Shown piece by piece: positions 23,981 through 36,400 of a DNA stretch of 64,000 nt; position 1 is the stretch's first letter, and each line of letters begins with the position of its first letter. Source of the DNA: Fratercula arctica (lineage: Eukaryota > Chordata > Aves > Charadriiformes > Alcidae); the NCBI GenBank assembly GCA_947846985.1, contig CANTUZ010000014.1:7613531-7677530 (forward strand). Direction: 5' to 3'. Under the pieces are notes generated by a model. It made no database searches. It was not told the DNA's origin and saw nothing but the letters and a program-made list of their open reading frames with translations. The translations under genes and the position numbers were made by a program.

Positions 23981-26738
23981 ATGGAGGGTGAGCGGCGGGA
24001 GCTCGCGGGCGGGGGGGGGTCACACGGGGTCTGGAGGGGACATGGAGGTATGGGGGCACACGGGGTCGGGGGCGCTGGAGGGGACGGGGGGGGACTTGGG
24101 GGCTGGGGGGGGCTCACGGGGGCTGGAGGGAGCAGGGGGGGACATGGAGGTATGGGGGGCACATGGGGTCGGGAGACGCTGGAGGGGACGGGGGGGACAT
24201 GGGGGCCGGGGGGGGGCACATGGGGTCTGGAGGGGACATGGAGGTATGGGGGGCACACGGGGTTGGGGGCGCTGGAGGGGATGGGGGGGGGACATGGGGG
24301 CTGGGGGGGGCTCACGGGGGCTGGAGGGGACAGGGGTACATAGAAGGGCTGGGGGGGCAGGGGGGGACATAGGGGATATGGGGGGGCACATGGGGTCGGG
24401 GGGCGCTGGAGGGAACGGGGGGGACATGGGGGCTGGGGGGGGGCACATGGGGTCTGGCGGGGACATGGAGGTATGGGGGTACACGGGGTCAGGGGCGCTG
24501 GAGGGGATGGGGGGGGACATGGGGGCTGGGGGGGGGGCTGGGGGGGGCACACGGGGGCTGGAGGGAGCAGGGGGGGACATGGAGGTATGGGGGGCACATG
24601 GGGTCGGGAGACGCTGGAGGGGACGGGGGGGACATGGGGGCCGGGGGGGGGGCACATGGGGTCTGGAGGGGACATGGAGGTATGGGGGGCACACGGGGTT
24701 GGGGGCGCTGGAGGGGATGGGGGGGGGACATGGGGGCTGGGGGGGCTCACGGGGGCTGGAGGGGATGGAGGTACATAGAAGGGCTGGGGGGGCAGGGGGG
24801 GACATAGGGGATATGGGGGGGCACATGGGGTCGGGGGGCACTGGAGGGAATGGGGGGGACATGGCTGGGGGGGGCACATGGGGGCTGGAGGGGACAGGGG
24901 TACATAGAGGGGCTGGGGGGGCAGGGGGGGACATAGGGGATATGGGGGGGCACATGGGGTCGGGGGGCGCTGGAGGGAATGGGGGGGACATGGCTGGGGG
25001 GGCTCACGGGGGCTGGAGGGAGCAGGGGGGGACATAGGGGATATGGGGGGGCACACGGGGTCGGGGGGCGCTGGAGGGGACAGGGGGGGGACATGGGGGC
25101 CGGGGGGGGCACACGGGGGCTGGAGGGGACGGAGGTACATAGAGGGGCTGGGGGGGCAGGGGGGGCCATAGGGGATATGGGGGGGCACATGGGGTCGGGG
25201 GGCACTGGAGGGGACGGGGGGGGACATGGGGGCTGGGGGGGGCACATGGGGTCTGGCGGGGACATGGAGGTATGGGGGTACACGGGGTCAGGGGCGCTGG
25301 AGGGGATGGGGGGGACATGGGGACCGGGGGGGGGGGACACATGGGGTCTGGAGGGGACATGGAGGTATGGGGGGCACACGGGGTCGGGGGCGCTGGAGGG
25401 GATGGGGGGGGACATGGGGGCTGGGGGGAGCTGGAGGGGGCACACGGGGGCTGGAGGGAGCAGGGGGGGACATAGGGGATATGGGGGGGCACATGGGGTC
25501 GGGGGGCGCTGGAGGGAACGGGGGGGACATGGGGGCCGGGGGGGGGGGCACATGGGGTCTGGAGGGGACATGGAGGTATGGGGGCACACGGGGTTGGGGG
25601 GCGCTGGAGGGGACGGGGGGGGACATAAGGGATATGGGGGGCACATGGGGTCGGGGGCGCTGGAGGGGGGGCACACAGGAGCTGGAGGGAACAAGGGGGG
25701 GGGACATAACAGGGCCAGGGAGCTCATGGGGGGGCCACGGGAGCCGGAGGGAAGATGGGGAGGGGGTCGCAGCCCGTGACCCGTCTGTCCCCAGGGCCGG
25801 TGCGGTTCCAGTGCCCCCCCGACTTCGAGGCAGCGGCCCCCTCGCCCCCCCCCGGGCTGCAGGTGGGGGCCCTGCGGGGTCCCTCCACTGAGCTCTGGCT
25901 CATCCGCGCCCCCACCGACTTCTGCCCCGAGCGGTCAGTCGGGGGGGACGACACAGGGATGGTGGGGGGGGGCACTGACATCCGGGGGGGGTAACAGGGC
26001 TGATGGCATCAGGGGGGTGTCACAGGGAGGTGACAGTACTATTGAGAGGGTATAGGGGGGCAGTGACAACTGGGGGGGGGTGTCACAGTGCCATCCGGGC
26101 GGGGAGGGCTGGCAGAGCTAGTGACAACAGGAGGGACATGGGGGGGGGCACTGGGGAGCACTGGGGGAGTGGCAGTGCCACAGGAGGATATGGGGGGGGA
26201 ACAGTGCCATTGGGGCTGGTGACACCAGGGCGGGCTCAGGGAGGTGGCAGCACCATGGGGGGGTGACAGGGCTGGTGGCCACGGTGCCCCCCCTCACCGC
26301 CCCCTCTCTGCAGCCTGGAGGGCTGCGTGGTGCCACTGGACGGCTGCGGGCAGCTCCAGCCCCCCGGGGATGGGGACAGTGACGGTGACAGGCGGCTCTA
26401 CAGGCTGCAGGGGGTCCCGGGGGGGGCCGGCAGTGCTCTCCTCCTGGCCCCCGACTCCCCCACCGGCCCCCTGGCTTGTGCCCCCCCTCTCCGCGGCTGC
26501 CTCACCATCACTGAGAGCTTTGGGCCCCCCCCCCGGCATCCCAGTGCCTGACCCAGCACTGGCCAAGAGGAAGAAGAAGATGACGAAGGCGCAGCTGGAG
26601 GTGCCAACGCGGGGGAGGGCGGCGCCTGGCGAGGGGCGGGAGTGCGGGCCAGGACTCCCCCAAGCCATTGGGATGGCTCCTGGGGAGCCAGAGGTGCCCA
26701 AGAGGAAGAAGAAGCACAAGCGGGAGCGGCCGGAGTGA
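23981..26738 (+). CDS. POLR1G: POLR1G (CD3EAP/PAF49), RNA polymerase I subunit; frame broken once
   Basis: Exons are 23981-23987 (only MEG plus one base), 25795-25933 and 26314-26738. The joined start (VRFQCPPDFEA, STELWLIRAPTDFCPE) matches the family N-terminal dimerisation module, which pairs with POLR1E in RNA polymerase I in the nucleolus. In exon 3 the frame runs through TGPLACAPPLRGCLTITESF and then hits a stop at about 26,551. A different frame carries the expected lysine-rich tail (ALAKRKKKMTKAQLE, PKRKKKHKRERPE) to a stop at 26,738. The switch falls in a run of ten C at about 26,525-26,534; nine or twelve C would keep the frame. The repaired protein would be about 190 residues, far shorter than human (about 510), because the repetitive basic tail is much reduced. 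Confidence 0.88.
24000..25720. repeat. G-rich minisatellite filling POLR1G intron 1
   Basis: Units alternate GGACATGGAGGTATGGGGG, GCACACGGGGTCGGGGGCGC, TGGAGGGGACGGGGGGGACA and GGGCTCACGGGGGCTGG. A block at about 24,110-24,330 recurs almost unchanged near 24,545-24,770, and a block with CATAGAAGGGCTGG recurs later, so there is a higher-order period of about 436 bp. The plus (sense) strand is the G-rich strand. Confidence 0.9.
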
Positions 26739-26827
26739 CACTGGGCGCAGCGGGGTGTCCCCGTCCTCGTCTTCTTCCCCCCCCCCCGCCCCGCCCCGCC
26801 CTGAGGCTGCGTCATCGATAAATGCCA

Positions 26828-26833
26828 TTTATT
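26828..26833 (-). terminator. Poly(A) signal of ERCC1
   Basis: TTTATT on the plus strand reads AATAAA on the minus strand, only about 27 bases after the ERCC1 stop codon. The plus-strand POLR1G transcript has its best signal candidate (GATAAA) at about 26,816-26,821, so the two convergent transcripts probably overlap at their 3' ends. Confidence 0.65.
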
Positions 26834-26859
26834 ATAAAAACAGATTTTTGTGCAGCCGC

Positions 26860-28914
<2,055 letters not shown>

Positions 28915-29200
28915 GGCCGGGCCCGGAGGGGAGCGGGGTCAGGGGTCACCGCGGGGGACGCCGGGAGGGCTCCGGTGCCGCGGCCGCTGTGCCCGCCCCC
29001 CCCCTCTCCGCGCGGCGATTGGCCGCTGCGCTTGTCAATCAAAGGGCACAGCTCCGCCTTCTCAGGGGCGGCTCGCGCGCGCGTGCTGCGGCGCTCTGCT
29101 CGCGCCGCTCCTCCCGCCTCCGTGGTGGTGGGCGGGGCTACAGCCCTGGGGCCACGCCCCCCACGCGGGGCGCACGTGGGACGGGTGTCCGGGGACACGG
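28915..29200 (-). promoter_or_regulatory. ERCC1 CpG-island promoter
   Basis: CpG-dense sequence directly upstream of the ERCC1 ATG. It carries an inverted CCAAT box (ATTGG, 29018-29022), a further CAATCAAAG at about 29,035, and no TATA box. Confidence 0.5.
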
Positions 29201-29629
29201 CGGGGGGCGGGGGGGGGGGGGACACGGACGACCCTGGGGACACCGAGGGGGACGCTGGGGACACAGGGGCAGGACACGGGCTGGAGATGCCGGGGACACA
29301 GGGCCTGCCGCGGTGAGGGGCCCCAGGGACAGGGCACGGGCGGGACCCTGGGAGCCACCAGGGACAGAGGGGTTCCCCGGGGGACACAGCGTGGGGACCC
29401 TTGGGGCCAGCAGGGCCACAGGGACCCCACATGGCGGGGGGACCCCGGGGGCACAGAGGGGGCCAGCGTGGCAGGACATGGGGGGAGGGATCCCAGGGGC
29501 CACCAGGGACGTGGGGAGGACCCCTGGAGCCACTGCACAAGGATGGGGGGGGGGGGGACACTGTGGGCCAACAAGGACGCAGAGGGGGACACAGAGGGTG
29601 ACGAGGTCGGGACGCTGGGGTGATACCGT

Positions 29630-30130
29630 ACACTGGCAATTAAGGACTCTCTAAGGCTCAGTTTTGGAGTGGCAGAAAGCAGGCACTCTTCAGTGCAGCG
29701 CGGGGCGCGCAGGGGATCGCTCCGCCTCGTGTGCGCACCGAGTTGCTCAGCTCCGAAGGTTACGCGCAATCAGGACATACACATTCGTTACATTTCCCAG
29801 AAATGATTAACGTAGTCATATCATCGCCCAGAACTCAGTCACGTACGCAGATGTCCTTGACGCAGGCGGATCCGTGGCCGTCGGGGGTCTTCCAGGGTCC
29901 TCCGCTGGCCGTCGATAGTCTTCCTCACCGCGTCCGCTGACCGAGCTCGGCCTTCGCGCATCCTCCGTTTGTCTTTCGGCTCCGTTTGCAACTTCCCGCC
30001 ACACTCGCGTACTCCCGCATCAATCCCCATCCGCTCTCCCCAAGGGTACAACGTCTCAAGGCTTCCTTTCATCCAACTGAGCCCGGCAGACGTCGAACCC
30101 CCCCCCCCCCCCAGCTTCCAAAGCACTTCA
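29630..30130 (-). other. Unexplained block of different composition, LTR-like at best
   Basis: A roughly 500-base block with lower GC and many scattered CpGs lies between ERCC1 and the CIPC-like gene. Its texture contrasts with the G-run sequence on both sides, which suggests an inserted element. I found no clear TG...CA ends, target duplication or coding remnant, so this stays a guess. No gene seen. Confidence 0.25.
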
Positions 30131-30346
30131 CGCTGAGCTGCGTTATTGCAGTCAGGGGGGAACCAGACGTTCTTTTAGCTCGGTATCAGCAAGGCCTGAG
30201 GGGCTTCCACCCCAGCGCTTGGCGCCGTTCAAGGCTCCTGTATCACCGGCTCCTGTATCGGGGGACCCCAGGGACACAGGGGCAGGACACAGGGAGCGGA
30301 ACCCCGCAGACGCAGGCCGAGGACACGTTAGGGACAGCCCAGCACC

Positions 30347-30352
30347 TTTATT
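30347..30352 (-). terminator. Poly(A) signal of the CIPC-like gene
   Basis: TTTATT on the plus strand is AATAAA on the minus strand. In one reading frame of the last exon the stop codon TAA overlaps this signal. Confidence 0.55.
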
Positions 30353-32291
30353 CCTCCGCATCCCTACACCCTCCCTGCACCCACCCCCTCCCCGAAAGCG
30401 GGGGGCTCCCGGCAGGGAGTGGGAGGCCCGAGGGGGTCGCCCCCTCGCAGGGCATGGCGGAGGCAAGGCCAGGCGCGGGGGGTCGCAGGCCAGCAGCCGG
30501 GATTGCCGGCGGAGAACCGCGATCTCCCGCTGGGTGCGCGGGTTCTGCCGCGAAAGGGTCCCGGTGCGCAGAGCCGCAGCCAGCAGCCCCCCCCCCACCC
30601 CGCCGCAGCAGCTCCACCGTTGCCCCCAGCTGCCTGTTTCGGCTCCCCGGGCTCCCTACCGGGGAGGTTGTGGTGGTGGCTTCGTGGCAGGCTGCGGTGG
30701 CTTTGTGGCAGGCTGCGGTGGCTTCGTGGCAGGCTGCGGTGGCTTCGTAGCAGGGCACGGTGGCTTCGTGGCAGGGCGCGGCGGGCAGCGGGGGCTGGAG
30801 AAGGAGAAGCTGAGCCGGCTGCCAGGGCGGTGGGGGAAGTCCCAGGGGCTGCGGGGAAGAAGGAGCGGGGGAGTGAGGCCGGAGCCGGCACGGTACGGGA
30901 GCAGGGTGGTGCTGGAGCCGCGCGGCACTGGGACAGCCCAATGCCAGAGCATCCCAGTGCCAAAATTGCATGGCGCTGAACCAGCCCAGTGCCATAGCAG
31001 TACTGTGCCAGAGCCACACAGTGCCAGAGCCGCACGGTGCCGGTGTGGCCCGGTGCCAGAGCCGCCCGGTGCCAGAGCCACACGGTGCTGACCCAGCCCA
31101 GTGCCACAGCAGCCCAGAACGGGCACAGCATAGTGCTGGAGCCACGCGGTGCCAAAGGAGCCCGGTGCCGGATCCGGCAGCACGGTGCCGTTACCTGCTG
31201 GAGGAGGAGGTTGTGGACGAGGTAGATGGGTGCCAGGCAGGCAAAGGGGTGGCCGGGTGCCAGGGCGGTGAGCGGGTGCCACGGCGGAGCCGGCTGGGTG
31301 CCGGTGCTGGGTGGCTCCTCTGTGTCCGTCTGCTCTCGCCCACTCGGGTACTCCGAGCTGGCGTCTGCCAGGGTGGGAGTGAGCCCCCACCGCGCCCCAG
31401 GGACCCCCAGTCCGGGGACAGGGAACCCCAGCCCAGGGGACAGGGAACCTCAGCCCTGGGGACAGGGAACCCCCAACCCAGGGGACCCCCAGCCTAGGGA
31501 CAGGGACCCCCAACCCAGGAGACAAGGACCTCCAGCCCTAGGGAACCCTGGGGACAGAGACCCCCAAGCCAGGGGACGGGGACAGGACACAGCCCCTACC
31601 TGAGAAGCCGGAGTCCTTGGAGTCGCTGGCTGGGGGGGGCTGTGCCACCTGCCCACCCCCTGTCATCTTTGGAGGGGCCCTGGGGGGGGCTCAGTGTCCA
31701 CCCCCAGCCCCTCTGGCTGGTCTGGCATCGGGGCAGTCCCTCCTGCAGGGGGACATGGGGACCTTTAAGGGGGGGCAGATGCTGGGGGCACACGGTGACC
31801 AAGGGGGGGCCCTGGGGTAGTCCAGGTGGCCCAGCGCTGGGCGAGGGTGGCCAGGTGACAGGGGCAGTGGGGGGGTTGTGACGCAGTGGACCTCCCCAGT
31901 CCCCCTGCTCCTGGCTCAGGGACCCCCCCAGAGTGGCACTGAGGTGGCAAGGGGACTCAGCGACCCGGTCGTCCCCCAGCCCCGCGTCCCCTGTGTCCCC
32001 TCCCATCGTCACAGCCCTGATGGGGACACCCCTGTCGTCCCCCCGGACACCTTCTGTCCCCCACACTCACAGTACCCCTGTCCCCGCAATGTCCCTGGTG
32101 TCCCCGTATATGTCCCCGTGTCCCCTCCGTGCCTCCTGTACCCCTAACGTCCCCTGTCCCCCCATGTCCCCCATGTCCCCCAGAGCCCCCCCAAAATGTC
32201 CCCATGTCCCCCCATTTCCCCAGTCCCCCAAAGCCCCCCACATCCCTCGGCCCTCCAAATGTCCCCGTGTCCCCCAGCCTCCTCCCGTACC
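30348..32291 (-). CDS. CIPC-like gene (CLOCK-interacting pacemaker family), partial model
   Basis: Minus-strand exons: 5' exon ending at 32291, then 31629-31600, 31364-31195, and a last exon from 30848. The central three join in phase. They read SDSKDSGFSDASSEYPSGRE followed by QTDTEEPP, then PFACLAPIYLVHNLLLQQ, then WQPAQLLLLQPPLP. These follow, in order, the conserved blocks of CIPC, a CLOCK-binding repressor of CLOCK-BMAL1. The CIPC C-terminal block is also visible (RNRQLGATVELLRR, then LRTGTLSRQNPRTQREIAV), but its two halves lie in different frames, meeting at a G run near 30,588-30,597. A 21-bp repeat (CACGAAGCCACCGCAGCCTG) sits in the exon at about 30,665-30,780. No ATG is visible in the 5' exon, which contains a 26-base G run, so the start is unresolved. 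Human CIPC lies on chromosome 14, so this would be a paralogue. Confidence 0.65.
30880..31190. repeat. Degenerate ~21-bp repeat in the last intron of the CIPC-like gene
   Basis: Irregular units around CGGTGCCAGAGCCACACGG and CAGTGCCA fill this intron. The same kind of sequence is not found in the neighbouring exons. Confidence 0.65.
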
Positions 32292-32730
32292 TGCCTGGGG
32301 TCCGGAGCCGGTGCCGGTACCGGGCGGGGGGGGGGGGGGGGGGGGGGGCGGCGACCGACCCCGATCCGGGGATGGGACGAGGGGGCGCGGGGGCCCGGAG
32401 CAGCGGGACGGTACCGGTGAGGGGGGAACCCGGTACGAGGCAGAGGGTGGGTCCGGTCCGGGCTAGGGGGGCTCCGATACCGGACAGGGGGTGTCCCGGC
32501 GCCGGAGTCGGGTGCGGGACCGGACTCCGGTACCGGCGGGACCGCGGGCGGTGACAGCGCCGGCCCCGCCCCCGCGGCGGACGGACGGCACCGGTGGCCA
32601 ATGGGAGCGGCCTCGGCTCGGTGACGTAGCTACCGGCGCCACGTGAGGGGGCGGGGCCGCCGCAGCACGTGACCGCAGGGAGGTGCCGCCACCGGAGCCC
32701 CGTGACGTGCGGGGGGAAAAACGGGACGGA
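32292..32730 (-). promoter_or_regulatory. Promoter of the CIPC-like gene with two CACGTG E-boxes
   Basis: CpG-rich region upstream of the first donor. It contains a CCAAT box (32598-32602), a CRE-like GTGACGTA (about 32,621-32,628) and two perfect CACGTG E-boxes at 32640-32645 and 32666-32671, followed by another TGACGTG near 32,703. CACGTG is the binding site of CLOCK-BMAL1 and also of USF/MYC-type factors. Which one acts here cannot be told from sequence. Confidence 0.5.
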
Positions 32731-33482
32731 CGGGACACGGGCGGGGCGTCCCGGGACCGGGAGGGACCCTGGGAACACCCCCCCAGTCCCAGGATCCCGC
32801 CCCCCGTAAGCACCGGGAGGGATCCCCGTGGACCGGGATAGCCCCGGTACACATGGGGAGGGGCCCCGGGACCCCCCCCCCCCCCCCCTAGGACCGGGAC
32901 ACGTGTGCACCGGGAGGGACCCTGTAAGCCCCGGGAGAGACCTGTGGGACAAGGACACCCTACCCCACCCCCCGAAGCCCCGGGAGGGACCCCCAGGCCC
33001 GGGAAGCCCCCATAAGCACAGGGAGGAGCCCCGGCCCCCCGAGGAAAGGGGCACCCCCCCCATGGTGGGGGCGTTCAGGGACCCCCCCCTTTTCCCTAGA
33101 CGATCCCCAGGGCCAGGGCCCAAAGGGGAACCCCCAAATGGGACGTGGGGAGGCAGAGGTGAGGCGGGAGGTTTTGGGGTGAAATCAGCTCTTTATGGAA
33201 CAGGCGACGCCGCGAGAACTCCGTGACACTGTCCTACACACCGGCACAATGGGATGGAGCGCACAACGTGGGGGTGACGTGAAACACAGGGCGGGGGGGG
33301 GGGGGGGGGGGGTCCACCACTCCCTGGGGGGGCCACGCAGCCACCCCCCCACCCCCCATTCCCAGGGGAGATGGGGAGGGGGGACACAAAACGCCCGGCC
33401 CGGCCGCTCCCCCTGTCCGGTGCCCGGCCCGGATGCCGGGTCTGGTAAAAACCAAGCGAGGTTGTGGGGGGGGGGGGGTTGG

Positions 33483-36400
33483 TTAATCCTTCTTCTTGTC
33501 CTCTGGGGTTTTTTCCCCCCCTGGGGGGACCCCGTCGGGCAGTGTTGGGGGGGAGCTGGCAGGCAGAGGGGGTCGGGGGGAGACCTGGTCCTCCCCGCTG
33601 ACACCGAATTCGTTGATGCGTGTGAGGTCCACCCGGTAGATCCAGCGCTGGTAGAGGTAAATGAAGAAGACTACGTCTGGACAGGGGGGAGGAGGAGGAA
33701 GAAAGAGGTGAGGGAGCGGCGGCAGGAGGGACCCCCAGGAACACACCCCACATCCCCCCCCCCCCCCCCCCAGGCCCTACCGTCCCGCAGGCAGCCTATC
33801 CTGTACATCATGGGCATCTTGATGACGAAAGCGAAGAGGTCATCGATGAAGGTGTTGAGGGCTTTGTAGGTCAGCATGCGCCAGGGCAGGTGGGCCACCG
33901 ACTTCAGCTTGTAGTTGATGAAGAGCTGGGGGGTCATGGTGATGAAACCTGGGGGAGGGGGTCTCCTTGTCAGCGCAACAGCCCTGCGGGTACTGGGGAG
34001 CCCTCCCCCCAGCAGAAAGCAGGCGAGGCAGGAAGGAGCCCCAGAGAAGAGCTGCGCACTGGGGCGACACCCAGCCCTTCCCTCCTCTTCCTCCCGTCCG
34101 GGAGAATTCCGGCACTCACCGAAGGTCAGGAGGAAGCCGTAGAGCATGCTCAGCACCCATGAGTACCAGCCCTTGTGCTCCAGGTAAAGCAGGCTGTACA
34201 CGGCATAACAGCCCAGCAAGGGGAAGAGGATCCAGGACAGGTACCGGAAAGCCATCTGGGGAGGCAGCGACACCGAACGTCAGCCAGGGACGTGCCGGAG
34301 CCCCAGCCCTGTGCTTCCCCAGCTCCCGAGCCTCAGACCAGGAGGGGCTGCAGCCCGTTCCACCGCATGCCCTGCCCCAGGGGAGTCCTCGAACGAGGAC
34401 AACGGAGCGAGGAGACTCGTGCCAAGGCCTTGGGCCAGGCCAGTGGCCAGCTGGAGCTGGGCTCAGCAGCACCCACTGCCCCCCCTCAACTCACGTCATC
34501 GTACACCTTCGTGGAAGACTCAATGTAGGTCGATTTATCTTTGAAAGTTACGCGGGGAAACACTCCGGCCACCTTGTTCTCGCGGTCCAGCTGCCAGAGG
34601 AGAGGGGAAAGGTGTCACGGAGCAGGGCCGAGGGCACTGCCAGCGCCCCCCACGCCCGCAGCGCTGCTCACCCGGACATCCATGACCTTTGTGATCTTCC
34701 AGAGGTCGATGAGGAGCCCGATGAAGACACTGACTTGCACCACGAAGTTGGTTTCGTTGTCCAAGATGTAGAGGAGGACAACGAGGGACTGGAAGACGCC
34801 GAAGAAGACGGAGCGGACGGAGAGCCCCTCCAGAGACTGACGGCTGTTCCAGAACTGGATGTCTGTCGGGAAGGAGCCCAAGGCATCACCCCACTGGAGG
34901 GGAAGGGGAACCCCCCCCACCCCAGAAGCTCTGGAGAACTACCGCGGCATGCGTCCCCGCGGAGGGAGAGAGAGGAGCGGGTGGTGGCATCGCCAGAGCT
35001 GAGCAGACACCGCAAAGTGCAGTCTGGCACCAGCACAGGGACCCAGAAAACCACAAGTTTCCGTCTTTCTGCCCTCAAGTCGGCCCTGCGGCACAGAGGA
35101 GTGCCGGATGCCTCAACGCACACCACAGTGGCCACAGCCTGCCCGGGACAAGGGTGGGTTTGGCTACAGCCGCTGAAGACATCGCAGCCAGGGAGAGGAG
35201 GGCTCACGGCAGCACGTGGCCTTCAGCTAGCCAAGACAGCGGCCACAGCGCAGGGACAATTGCTCCGCCACCACCGCAGGGACGAGACGAGGTGGAGGCA
35301 GGAGGAGGGAGAGGATTTTAGGTCACGCCACTACTGCCTTCGTGTCCTTCCCCTCTCTGCAGACCCCCGAGGTCCCGCCACGGCGCTCACCGTTTTTGAA
35401 GGCCAAGAACTCGAAGATGCTGTGCACGATGGAGACGACGATGGTCAGCGCCAGCAGGTAGGGGTTTGTCTCCAGGAGAGCAACCTGGAACAGGCATCAA
35501 AAACCTCTCGGAGGCTCCGTCCCACCCTCCCACTGCCCAACGCCCCGGCACGCCGGGATGAAGAGGGAGGATCCAGGAGGATCCAACCAGTCACGGGGCA
35601 CCTGAGCACTGGAGGAGCACAAAGGGTTTAATTGCTTGCTGTGGTCATGGCCTGCAAGCTCCTTTCCCCCTGCACAGCCAAGACAGGCAGCAGGTAGGTG
35701 CCTGCACACCTTTCCCTCTTCGCGTCACAAAGGTAATTAATAAGGAGGGATTGTAACAAAGAAAAGGCACCAAGCGCTCTTCCAGCAAAGCTGGGAAAAG
35801 ATGTGGAACGTGGGGGAAGGAGCTGCTACAAAGAGAGGTCTTGATCTACGGGGGCGAGCGGGAGAGCTGCAGCTGGGAGAAGGGAGGCCTGCGAGCAGCT
35901 CTCACCTTCACCGAGTCCTGCTCCTCATCTGACTGCTCATAGAGGTCCTCTCCCAGGAAATTCCAAGGGGATTTGGTGCTCTGGGCGGCGTAGAGCTGCC
36001 AGCGCCACAGGGAGAGCGGGCAGAAGGAGAGGCGGAAAGGCAGGCGCTGCAGAGTCTCATTGATGGGGAAATAATCCTTCTGCAGGTTCCAGTAGTCGTT
36101 GAAGTAGAGGATGGGGTAGTAGTCACCGCTGATGGCGTCAAACTTCACATCTGGAGCCCAGGGAAAGAGCAGAGGGAGGGCTGAGCAGGCGACAGAGCTG
36201 CGAGAGCCATTGTCACCGTCATCGCCCTCGGCAGCCACCCGGGAGAGACCGAGAGGCCGCCTGACACTGGCCCAGCTCGGTACAAGCTCCCGGAGTGGCG
36301 GGGGTGACGCTGACGACGGAGAAACAAACCCCTGTTCCCCACAAGGGCCCAAACTCGTCCTCCGAGGAGAGGAGCCAGGGGAGCCCTTACACTGGTCCAG

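Noticed and set aside
20585..25245. Open frames of 400-1,160 codons over the 21-23 kb and 24-25.7 kb arrays
   Set aside because: Products are simple repeats of proline, glycine or arginine blocks, generated by C/G-run minisatellites. No start context or splice evidence.
30656..30850. PATKPPQ-repeat frame as the true C-terminus of the CIPC-like gene
   Set aside because: Its phase does not match the exon 3 end at 31195. The phase-0 join gives the PLGLPPPPWQPAQLLLLQ frame, which fits the family.
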